A DNA stretch of 31,407 bases from Chloroflexi bacterium UBA4736 (GTDB lineage Bacteria > Chloroflexota > Dormibacteria > Dormibacterales > Dormibacteraceae): NCBI GenBank assembly GCA_002404015.1, contig DHIW01000043.1, positions 12,172 through 43,578 on the forward strand, given 5' to 3'. This document shows, in pieces, positions 23,520-29,993 of this stretch. The notes below the pieces were generated by a model. The model saw only the letters and a list, made by a program, of their open reading frames with translations. It did no database searches and was not told the DNA's origin. The position numbers and the translations under genes are program-made. The stretch's first letter is position 1. Every line of letters starts with the position of its first letter.

Positions 23520-23520
23520 C

Positions 23521-24126
23521 ATGCCTCTGGGCGACTTCCTGCGTCGCCGCCCTGCCGACACTCTGACGTGCGCCGCCTGTGGCGCCGAGCTTCCGGCCGG
23601 TGCGACGTATTGCTACAGCTGCGGGGTTCGGGCGGACGATCCCGATTCTCAGCCCCTCCACATCGTCGACCGGGCGACCGGGCTCTTCAATGACCGCTTC
23701 ATCCGACCCGTCCTGGAGGACGAGCTGGCGCGGGCCCATCGCTACAGCCGGCCGCTGGGGATCCTGCTGATCGAGCCGGTCCACGTCGAGGGCGAGGCTG
23801 AGCCGGACAACGCGCAGCACGAGGAGACGCTGAAGGTGATCGCGGCCGCCATCGCCGGGACGCTGCGCGACGTGGATACTCCGGGGGTGCTCGGGCATCG
23901 CCCCCCTCAGCTCCTGGCGGTCCTGCCCGACACGGACATCTCGGGCACCGCCCACGCCGCCAACCGGGTCCTGAACGCGGTCAACGGCGCCCTCGGCGCC
24001 AATGGCCGGCGTGCCTCGGTCGGCCTGGTCTGCGTCCACCACGGCCAGCGCCTGCGAGCCGGCGCCGTAATCGAAGCAGCCAGCCGCTCCCTGAAATCCG
24101 GGAGACCAGAACTCTTAGGCCGCTGA
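23521..24126 (+). CDS. Zinc-ribbon protein with degenerate GGDEF domain
   Basis: 201 aa. Residues 17-34 form a zinc ribbon (CAACGAELPAGATYCYSC; C17, C20, C31, C34). Residues ~48-195 follow the GGDEF fold: DRATGLFNDRFIRPVLEDEL corresponds to D-LTGL-NRR, then ARAHRYSRPLGILLIEPVH and LLAVLPDTDISGTAHAANRV. At the signature position the sequence is GHRPPQ instead of GGDEF, and the usual metal-binding Asp is lost. It should not make cyclic di-GMP, but may bind a nucleotide or partner. An inverted repeat surrounds its -10 box. Its gene is followed by a strongly structured intergenic element. Confidence 0.75.
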   Translation: MPLGDFLRRRPADTLTCAACGAELPAGATYCYSCGVRADDPDSQPLHIVDRATGLFNDRFIRPVLEDELARAHRYSRPLGILLIEPVHVEGEAEPDNAQHEETLKVIAAAIAGTLRDVDTPGVLGHRPPQLLAVLPDTDISGTAHAANRVLNAVNGALGANGRRASVGLVCVHHGQRLRAGAVIEAASRSLKSGRPELLGR

Positions 24127-24139
24127 TGGGTGTAAGGGG

Positions 24140-24319
24140 CCCCGCCACCGGCGGGGACGGCGCCTAATGGCGCCGCGCGGGGCGTGGCGGTGCGGAGCGA
24201 CGCCACCCGCCGGAGTCAAGGCCGAAGAGGGCCCGAAAAGGGCCCGTGCCTTGACGCCGGCGTTCCGGGGGGGTGCCCCCCCAGATAAAGCGCCGCGCCC
24301 AACCGCCACCGCCGCGCGG
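24140..24319. ncRNA. Dense nested inverted repeats: candidate structured RNA or intergenic repeat element
   Basis: Within 180 bp I find: CCCCGCC/GGCGGGG (24140-24146, 24150-24156); GGCGCC/GGCGCC around TAAT (24159-24174); a 15-bp pair with one mismatch, CGCCGGAGTCAAGGC (24208-24222) with GCCTTGACGCCGGCG (24248-24262), enclosing GGGCCC-GAAAA-GGGCCC (24229-24245); a G6/C6 hairpin (24268-24281); and a long-range outer pair GTGGCGG (24184-24190) with CCGCCAC (24303-24309), extended by CCGCGCG/CGCGCGG. GTGGCG can instead pair locally with CGCCAC (24201-24206), so alternative folds compete. Transcribed, it would be the 5' leader of the phosphatase gene, which has no Shine-Dalgarno site. I do not recognise the family. 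A palindromic mobile repeat is the main alternative. Confidence 0.6.
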
Positions 24320-24321
24320 TG

Positions 24322-24897
24322 ATGCCTCCGCCGCCTCACGACATCTACCTGGCCCGTCACGGCGCCACCGAGTGGTCCGAAAACGGGCGCCACACCGGCA
24401 CCACCGACATCCCGCTCACCGCGAATGGCGAGCAAGAGGCGGAGCGCCTGGGCCAGCTCATGCGCGGCGTCGCCTTCAGTGCCGTCTACTCCAGCGACCT
24501 CCAGCGCGCACTGCGCACCGCCCAGATCGCCGGCTACCTCGACCCCAGCCTCACCCCCCTCCTCCACGAGTACGACTACGGCGAGTACGAGGGACTGACG
24601 ACAGCCCAGATCCGAGAGGTCCGGCCGGGCTGGCAGATCTACGTCGACGACTGCCCCGGCGGCGAGAGCCCGACGGCCGTCTACGTGCGGGCCGGCAGGG
24701 CGCTGGACCTGCTGGCAGCCCACACCGGGACGGTCCTGGCGTTCTCCCACGGCCACTTCATGCGAGCCATGGCGGTGGCCTGGACCAGCCAGCCCATCTC
24801 AGCCGCCAGTGCCCTAGGCCTTGACACTGCCGCGCTCTGCATCCTTCGGGAGGGCGACCACGGCCGGGTGATCCAGCTCTGGAACCAGGTCCCGTAA
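24322..24897 (+). CDS. Histidine phosphatase (phosphoglycerate mutase-like) family protein
   Basis: 191 aa from ATG 24322; a GTG directly before it (24319) is an alternative. The phosphohistidine motif LARHGATEWSENGRHTG (His13) is followed by LTANGEQEAERLG, VYSSDLQRALRTAQ, HEYDYGEYEGLT and the second His in FSHGHFMRAMA. It dephosphorylates a phosphorylated metabolite; it may be a broad phosphatase, an alpha-ribazole phosphatase-like enzyme or a mutase. The 180-bp structured element ends exactly at its start. Its last 84 bp are overlapped by the convergent YihY gene. Confidence 0.9.
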   Translation: MPPPPHDIYLARHGATEWSENGRHTGTTDIPLTANGEQEAERLGQLMRGVAFSAVYSSDLQRALRTAQIAGYLDPSLTPLLHEYDYGEYEGLTTAQIREVRPGWQIYVDDCPGGESPTAVYVRAGRALDLLAAHTGTVLAFSHGHFMRAMAVAWTSQPISAASALGLDTAALCILREGDHGRVIQLWNQVP

Positions 24898-25656
24898 GGT
24901 CATCTGGGACCGGTTGAAGACGGCCCCCAGCAGGATGAGCTGGGCCAGGAAGTAGACCCAGGCCAGCAGGACGAACACGAGCGCGAACCCCCGCGTGTAT
25001 GTCGTGACCTGCTGGGTCAGATGGGTGTAGAGCGGGAACACCAGGGTCAGCACCTCGATCCCCAGTCCGGCCAGCATGGCCCCCGGCAGGAGCACTCGAG
25101 CCGGGTAGCGAAGGCTCGGCGCGTGCCGGTAGATCCAGAAGAGCAGCCAGGTCAGCACGACCCAGCCCACCAGGAAGCCCAACCAGGCTGGGACCTCGCC
25201 GATCGCCGCGTTGACGAGCACCGCGATCAGCGTCGCGACCATGAAGACCAGGATCATCTGGAGCCCCTGCAGACGTTGCCGGAGCGGGTCGCGGCCGCTG
25301 AGCCCGAAGATGCGGTTGAGCGAGAACTCCAGCGAGACGAAGAGGTTGGTGCCGCTCCACACGAGCCCGACCAGGGAGACCACCCCCAGCGTCCCGGCGT
25401 GCGCGCTGAGGCCCCTGATGGTGCGCAGGATCTCCAACCGGGCCGCCGGCGGAAAGGCGTTCAGAAGCGCCTGCTGAGCCTGCTGGCCGCTGACGACGAA
25501 GCTGAGCACCGAGAGCAGGCCGAGGGTGAGCGGGAACATCGTCAGGAAGGCGTTGAACGCCAGCCCGGCCGCGTAGTGGGAGGCGCCACTCTCGAAGTAC
25601 TCGAGCAGAAACCGCCCCGCCGGGTTCGCGCGGAAGCGCACCAGGAAGTCCTTCAC
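24814..25656 (-). CDS. YihY/BrkB-family integral membrane protein (second copy)
   Basis: 280 aa from GTG 25656. It shows six membrane segments with the family motifs ASHYAAGLAFNAFLTMFPL, LVGLVWSGTNLFVSLEFSLN and RGFALVFVLLAWVYFLAQLI. It is a distant paralog of the protein at 11505-12557. The GTG overlaps the stop of the cupin gene (GTGA at 25653-25656), so the two are coupled. Its 3' end overlaps the histidine phosphatase by 84 bp on the opposite strand, encoding the hydrophilic C-terminal tail. Function is unknown for the family. Confidence 0.9.
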   Translation of the reverse strand: MKDFLVRFRANPAGRFLLEYFESGASHYAAGLAFNAFLTMFPLTLGLLSVLSFVVSGQQAQQALLNAFPPAARLEILRTIRGLSAHAGTLGVVSLVGLVWSGTNLFVSLEFSLNRIFGLSGRDPLRQRLQGLQMILVFMVATLIAVLVNAAIGEVPAWLGFLVGWVVLTWLLFWIYRHAPSLRYPARVLLPGAMLAGLGIEVLTLVFPLYTHLTQQVTTYTRGFALVFVLLAWVYFLAQLILLGAVFNRSQMTLRDLVPELDHPAVVALPKDAERGSVKA

Positions 25657-25967
25657 GTCCGCTCGCGAAGCGTCCAGGGCCGCGGCCGCACACCGGGCAG
25701 GCCGGCGAACACCATGTACGCCGCCGTCTCCACCTCGGCCCAGTAGGAGTGGCGCTCGCCGGGGTTGATCAGGACCAGCTCGCCGGCCCGCACCGAACCC
25801 TTATGCTCGCCTTCGCTGTACTGCAGCACACCCTCGGTCACGATCACCGCCAGGGGAATGGCGTTGCGGTGCTCGGGCACCCGCTGCCCCGCCTCCAGCC
25901 GGAGGCCGACGAGCCGCATCGCCCCGCAGTCGGCGAGCTGCTCCCAGCCGAAGGCGCGGCGCTCCAC
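25653..25967 (-). CDS. Small cupin-domain protein
   Basis: 104 aa from GTG 25967. The cupin barrel is visible in LEAGQRVPEHRNAIPLAVIV (His as first metal ligand), GVLQYSEGEHKGSVRAGELV and LINPGERHSYWAE (second-motif His). This fits a single-domain cupin, a metal-dependent sensor or enzyme of unknown substrate. GATAAT on the minus strand lies 7 nt before the GTG. It is divergent from the ornithine cyclodeaminase-family gene with only 21 bp between start codons, and coupled to the YihY gene downstream. Confidence 0.75.
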   Translation of the reverse strand: MERRAFGWEQLADCGAMRLVGLRLEAGQRVPEHRNAIPLAVIVTEGVLQYSEGEHKGSVRAGELVLINPGERHSYWAEVETAAYMVFAGLPGVRPRPWTLRERT

Positions 25968-25974
25968 AAGCGCG

Positions 25975-25982
25975 ATTATCCT
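25975..25982. promoter_or_regulatory. Overlapping back-to-back -10 boxes of the cupin and OCD genes
   Basis: On the minus strand GATAAT (25980-25975) lies 7 nt before GTG 25967. On the plus strand TATCCT (25977-25982) lies 6 nt before ATG 25989. The two -10 elements share 4 bp, so RNA polymerase cannot occupy both at once and the two units should exclude each other. Confidence 0.5.
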
Positions 25983-25988
25983 TGCCCA

Positions 25989-26936
25989 ATGCCCGACCTC
26001 CTCTTGATCAGCCAGGCCGAGGTGGAGCGGCTGCTCGACCTGGACGAGCTCCTGGACGCGCTGTCGGCCGCGTTCGTGGAGCTGACGGCGGGCAACACGT
26101 CGGTGCCGCCTCGCATCGCGGCCCGCTCCCAGGACGGCCTGCTCGGTGTGATGCCCGGCTACCTGCCGGGGGCCGGCCTGGAGGTGAAGCTGGTGACCGT
26201 CTTCCCGGGCAACCACGACCACGGTCTGCCCGGCCACCAGGCCCTCATCGCCCTCTTCGACCCCGACACCGGCAGCCCGCTGGCGATCATGGACGGCACC
26301 TACATCACGGCCACCCGGACAGCGGGCGCCGCGGCCCTCTCGACTCGCCTGCTGGCGCGCGAGGACGCGACCGTGCTGGCCATCCTGGGCGCGGGCGTCC
26401 AGGGTCACGCCCACCTCGAGGCGCTGCCCCGCGTGCGCGACTTCAAGGAGATCCGGGTGGCATCCCGCAACCAAGAGCACGCCCTGGCCCTGGCCTCGAG
26501 CAGCCCGCGCGCCCGGGCCCTGGAGTCGTTCGAGGAAGCCGCCCGGGGCGCCGACGTCGTCTGCTGCTGCACCGACGCGGCAGAGCCCATCCTCGAGCTG
26601 GCCTGGCTCAAGCCGGGGGCGCACCTGACGTCGGTCGGCTCCAACTTCCAGGGTCCCGAGCTGGACCGGGCCAGCGTCGAGAGGGCCAGCCTGTTCGTGG
26701 AGTCGCGGGCCGGCTTCCTGCCACCGCCCGCCGGCTCGGCGGAGCTGCAGGGGCTCGACCCCGAGTCAGGGACGGAGCTGGGCGAGGTCATCGCCGGGGC
26801 CCGGCCGGGCCGCCGCTCCCCGGAGGAGATCACGGTCTACAAGTCCATGGGCCACGCCGTGGAGGATGCCGCGGCGGCGGCGCTCGTCTACCGGCGGGCC
26901 CTCAGCGAGGGTGTCGGGCAGACGGTCCGGATTTGA
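25989..26936 (+). CDS. Ornithine cyclodeaminase/mu-crystallin family protein
   Basis: 315 aa from ATG 25989. Features: N-terminal LLLISQAEVERLLDLDELLDAL, VPPRIAARSQDGLLGVMPGYLPG, the EVKLVTVFPGNHDHGLPGHQ loop with substrate-binding Lys, DGTYITATRTAGAAALSTRLL and the Rossmann motif ILGAGVQGHAHLEAL. Members act as ornithine cyclodeaminase, alanine dehydrogenase, or ketimine/imine reductase, using NAD(P). It leads a row with comB, an alpha/beta hydrolase and an Mrp gene. The frame extends upstream into the cupin gene, but family homology and the TATCCT box fix the start. Confidence 0.92.
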   Translation: MPDLLLISQAEVERLLDLDELLDALSAAFVELTAGNTSVPPRIAARSQDGLLGVMPGYLPGAGLEVKLVTVFPGNHDHGLPGHQALIALFDPDTGSPLAIMDGTYITATRTAGAAALSTRLLAREDATVLAILGAGVQGHAHLEALPRVRDFKEIRVASRNQEHALALASSSPRARALESFEEAARGADVVCCCTDAAEPILELAWLKPGAHLTSVGSNFQGPELDRASVERASLFVESRAGFLPPPAGSAELQGLDPESGTELGEVIAGARPGRRSPEEITVYKSMGHAVEDAAAAALVYRRALSEGVGQTVRI

Positions 26937-26958
26937 GGGCCGGCGGCCCCTGGAACCC

Positions 26959-27636
26959 ATGAGGATCGTCCACGCGGCGGGGGTGGACGGCGCTCGCCGG
27001 GCCCTGGGCGTCGTCGTCATCATCGACGTGCTGCGGGCGTTCACCGTCAGTGCCTACGCTCTTGCCCGGGGGGCCCGGGAGTGCCGGTTGACGACCGAGG
27101 TGGACGAGGCCCTGCGGCTCGCCGCCCAGATCCCCGGCTCCCTGATCTCGGCCGAGGTGGACGGGCTGCCGATCGCGGGCATCCCGATCAGCAACTCGCC
27201 CACGCAGATCACGCAGACCGACCTGGAGGGCATCACCCTGATCCAGCGCACCAGCGCCGGCACGCAGTGCGTGGGCGCGGCGGTGGAGGCCGACCGGGTC
27301 CTCGCCGCCAGTCTCGTGGTGGCCGCCGCCACCGCCCGCCACGTCGCCGCGCTGGGGGCCGGGACGGTCACCCTGGTCGCCTCGCGCCCGGATCACGCAG
27401 AGGACCCCGCCTGCGCCGCCTACCTGGAGGCCCTGCTGGAGGGCTGGCACCCCGATCCCGCGCGGCTGCTCAGGCCCCTCCGGCGGACGAAGCGATACCG
27501 GGGCCTGGCGGCCGGCGAGACTCCTGGCTTCCCGCCCACCGACCTTGGGCTCTGCCTGGTCGCCGACCGGTTCGACTTCGCCATGCCGGTGGCCAGGGAC
27601 GCCCTCGGCCTCCGGCTCACGGCCGCCGCAACCTGA
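26959..27636 (+). CDS. comB: 2-phosphosulfolactate phosphatase family protein (ComB)
   Basis: 225 aa from ATG 26959. ComB landmarks: VVVIIDVLRAFTVSAYALARGA, a shortened SAEVDGLPIAGIPISNSPTQ (family E-G-x-x-GFxxGNSP), LIQRTSAGTQCV and TLVASRPDHAEDPACAAYLEALL. ComB is a Mg2+-dependent phosphatase making sulfolactate, first known from coenzyme M synthesis in methanogens, and also found in many bacteria where its purpose is often unclear. No other CoM or sulfolactate genes lie here. It starts 22 bp after the OCD gene and is followed 9 bp later by the hydrolase, so it is in the same operon. Confidence 0.88.
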   Translation: MRIVHAAGVDGARRALGVVVIIDVLRAFTVSAYALARGARECRLTTEVDEALRLAAQIPGSLISAEVDGLPIAGIPISNSPTQITQTDLEGITLIQRTSAGTQCVGAAVEADRVLAASLVVAAATARHVAALGAGTVTLVASRPDHAEDPACAAYLEALLEGWHPDPARLLRPLRRTKRYRGLAAGETPGFPPTDLGLCLVADRFDFAMPVARDALGLRLTAAAT

Positions 27637-27645
27637 GGTGGCCTG

Positions 27646-28245
27646 ATGGAGCACCGTTTCGAGCGCGAGAAGGGTCCCGGGACGCTGCTCCTGCTCCATT
27701 CAACGGGCGGCGACGAGAACCAGCTGATCCCGGTCGGCCGGATGCTCGACCCGGACGCCAACCTGCTCAGCCCGCGAGGCCAGGTCGAGGAGGCCGGCGC
27801 CCGGCGTTTCTTTCGCCGGCTGGGCGAGGGCGTCTTCGACCTCGACGACCTGCGCGAGAAGACGCTCGAGCTGGCCGGCTTCCTGGAGGCCACCGAGTTC
27901 GAGTACGACCTGGACCCGGCCCGCCTGTTCGCCGTCGGCTACTCGAACGGGGCCAATATCGGCTTCAGCCTGCTGCTGGCGCGGCCCAACCTGCTGGCGG
28001 GGGCCGTCCTGCTCCGGCCGATGCTGCCCTATGCCGCCCAGTCCACCGCGGGGCTCAACGGCAAGCAGGTGCTCGTGCTCAGCGGCCAGGCCGACCCCAG
28101 CATCCCGCCGGGGCAGGTCGACGAGCTGGAGAAGGCGCTGCGCCAGAGGGGCGCCACGGTCGAGGTCAGCTGGCAGCCGGCCGGGCACGCCCTGGGCGCC
28201 GCGGACTACGCGGCCGCCCGCGAGTGGCTGCAAGCACGACCGTGA
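27646..28245 (+). CDS. Alpha/beta hydrolase (carboxylesterase/phospholipase type)
   Basis: 199 aa from ATG 27646, with ribosome site GAGGTG at 27635-27640. A complete catalytic triad is visible: Ser100 in GYSNGAN, Asp150 in SGQADPSIP and His181 in PAGHALG. HSTGGDENQLIPVGRML near the N-terminus supplies the oxyanion loop. Size and motifs match the YpfH/carboxylesterase group. Substrate is unknown. Its stop overlaps the GTG of the Mrp gene (GTGA at 28242-28245). Confidence 0.9.
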   Translation: MEHRFEREKGPGTLLLLHSTGGDENQLIPVGRMLDPDANLLSPRGQVEEAGARRFFRRLGEGVFDLDDLREKTLELAGFLEATEFEYDLDPARLFAVGYSNGANIGFSLLLARPNLLAGAVLLRPMLPYAAQSTAGLNGKQVLVLSGQADPSIPPGQVDELEKALRQRGATVEVSWQPAGHALGAADYAAAREWLQARP

Positions 28246-29057
28246 TCGGCGACCGGCTCAGCTCGCCCGCCCGCCACGTGATCGTGGTGGGCAGCGGCAA
28301 GGGCGGCGTCGGGAAGTCGACCGTCAGCCTCAACCTCGCTGTCGCCCTGGCCCAGGCGGGCCACGCGGCCGGGCTGCTCGACGCGGACCTCTACGGCCCC
28401 AGCATCCCGCTCATGGTCGGTCTGACCAAGCACCGCTGGAACGAGCAGTGGACGCTGGCGCGGGCGGGCAGGCAGCGAAAGCTGGCGCCCGTCCTCCGGC
28501 ACGGCCTGAAGATCGCCTCGGCCGGTTTCATCCTGGGCGAGGACCAGCCCATGGGCCTCCAGGGCATCGCCGCCCAGTCGCTGATCAGCCAGCTCGTGCG
28601 CGACGTGGCCTGGGGCGAGCTCGACTTCCTGGTGGTGGACATCCCACCCGGCACCTCGGACGTCCAGCAGATGATCGTCAAGACGGTGCCCACATCGGGC
28701 GCCGTCATCGTAATAACTCCTCAGTACGTCGCCCACCTGGACGCCCGAAAGGCGGTCCAGATGTACAGGCAGGCGGGCGTCCCCGTCCTGGGCGCGATCG
28801 AGAACATGGGCCCGCTCCGCTGCCCCCACTGCGGGGAGCCGATCGAGGTCTTTCCGGCGGTCCCGGAGTCGCGGTCCGTCTGGGCGATGGGAGTGGAGAA
28901 GCTGGCGTCGGTGCCGCTCGACCCCGAGCTCAGCCGCTCGGGCGACGAGGGGGTCCCGCTGGTCGAGTCCCGGCCCGACTCGCCCCAGGCCGCCGCCTTC
29001 CGCGAGGTGGCCCGGAAGCTGGCCGCGATGCTGGGTGCGCCGGGCCGCGCTAGCTGA
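28242..29057 (+). CDS. Mrp/NBP35-family P-loop ATPase (Fe-S cluster carrier type)
   Basis: 271 aa from GTG 28242. The deviant Walker A motif VVGSGKGGVGKSTVSLNLA has Lys25. DADLYGPSIPLM, FLVVDIPPGTSDVQQ (Walker B region), and ENMGPLRCPHCGEP with the CxxC that binds a bridging [4Fe-4S] cluster follow. The N-terminal DUF59 domain of classical Mrp is absent, so this is the short ApbC/NBP35-like form. Such proteins deliver Fe-S clusters to apoproteins. Translationally coupled to the hydrolase; the functional link is unclear. Its last 8 bp overlap the convergent LLM gene. Confidence 0.92.
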   Translation: MIGDRLSSPARHVIVVGSGKGGVGKSTVSLNLAVALAQAGHAAGLLDADLYGPSIPLMVGLTKHRWNEQWTLARAGRQRKLAPVLRHGLKIASAGFILGEDQPMGLQGIAAQSLISQLVRDVAWGELDFLVVDIPPGTSDVQQMIVKTVPTSGAVIVITPQYVAHLDARKAVQMYRQAGVPVLGAIENMGPLRCPHCGEPIEVFPAVPESRSVWAMGVEKLASVPLDPELSRSGDEGVPLVESRPDSPQAAAFREVARKLAAMLGAPGRAS

Positions 29058-29991
29058 GCAGCTTCTTGAGCTCGCCGGCCGCCGCGATCAACTCGGGCGT
29101 CGCCAGGCTGGAGTTGCCGAAAGTGAACCCTGTGAAGCCCGCGTCCATGTAGGGCCGTATGCGCCCGGCGGCCTGGTCGGGCGTCGCGGGCTGGCCGGTC
29201 CGGGCCTGCACCTCGGCTGGGACGCGCTCCGCCAGCTCCTTGCCCTCCTTCTCGTTCCGGACCAGGAGCACCGGAGCGCCGATGGTGCGGAAGATGGTGG
29301 CGGGGTCGCGGCCCTCGGCCTCGCAGTGGCCCTCGAGGACCCCGTTGAGGCGCTTCAGGTTCTCGATCGAGCCGCCGAACCAGTGCGTCATGTCCGCGAA
29401 GCGCGCCGCCAGCTTCAGCGTCCGCTTCTCGCCCATACCACCGATGAGGATCGGGGGACCGCCGGCCTGGATGGGGCGCGGGCTGTTGAGCGCTCGCTCG
29501 ATCCGATAGAACTTGCCCGCGAAGCTCGGGCGGTCCTCCGTGAACATGAGCTTGGCGATCGTCAGCGCCTCCTCGAGCATGTCCATGCGGCGGCCGATGG
29601 GCGGGAACTCGATGCCGTAACCGATATGCTCGGACTCGTTCCAGGCAGCGCCGATCCCCAGGATGGCGCGGCCTCTGGACACCACGTCCAGGGTGCTCAC
29701 GATCTTCGCCAGCACGGCCGGGTTGCGGTAGGTGACCCCGGTGACCAGCGTGCCCAGGCGGACCCGGCTGGTGCGGGCCGCGATGCCGGCCAGCGCGGTG
29801 TACGCCTCCAGCATCGGCTCGGTCTCCGGGCCATTGCCCCCGATCTGGTAGAAGTGGTCCATCACCGTCACCAGGTCGAAGTCGGCCGCCTCCGCGGCCT
29901 GGGCCAGCTCGACGACCCGGTCGAAGAGCCGGTCGGGCGCCACGCCCGGGAAGCTGAAGCTGTGCATGTGGTACCCGAAGAAGGGAGCCAT
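29050..29991 (-). CDS. LLM-class F420-dependent oxidoreductase family protein
   Basis: 313 aa from ATG 29991. Luciferase-like motifs: VELAQAAEAADFDLVTVMDHF, EAYTALAGIAARTSRVRLG, LVTGVTYRNPAVLAKIVSTL, DVVSRGRAILGIGAAW with NESEH, and PPILIGGMGEKRTLKLAARF. These mark the F420-dependent branch of flavin/F420 monooxygenase-like barrels. The substrate is unknown. It starts 2 bp after the GNAT stop on the same strand, so it ends the DUF1684-lplA-GNAT operon. The frame extends upstream through the GNAT gene, but homology starts at MAPFFGYH. Confidence 0.9.
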   Translation of the reverse strand: MAPFFGYHMHSFSFPGVAPDRLFDRVVELAQAAEAADFDLVTVMDHFYQIGGNGPETEPMLEAYTALAGIAARTSRVRLGTLVTGVTYRNPAVLAKIVSTLDVVSRGRAILGIGAAWNESEHIGYGIEFPPIGRRMDMLEEALTIAKLMFTEDRPSFAGKFYRIERALNSPRPIQAGGPPILIGGMGEKRTLKLAARFADMTHWFGGSIENLKRLNGVLEGHCEAEGRDPATIFRTIGAPVLLVRNEKEGKELAERVPAEVQARTGQPATPDQAAGRIRPYMDAGFTGFTFGNSSLATPELIAAAGELKKLLS

Positions 29992-29993
29992 CC

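Noticed and set aside
24121..24320. CRISPR array
   Set aside because: The repeats here are inverted and of different sequence, with no regularly spaced direct repeats and no cas genes in the window.
26937..26958. GGGCC-GGC-GGCCC hairpin before comB
   Set aside because: Only five pairs in a 22-bp gap of a GC-rich operon, no T-run and no evidence of regulation.
27081..28241. In-frame upstream extension of the Mrp gene by nearly 390 codons
   Set aside because: The extension is ComB and hydrolase sequence in a wrong frame. The Mrp homology begins at the GTGA overlap.
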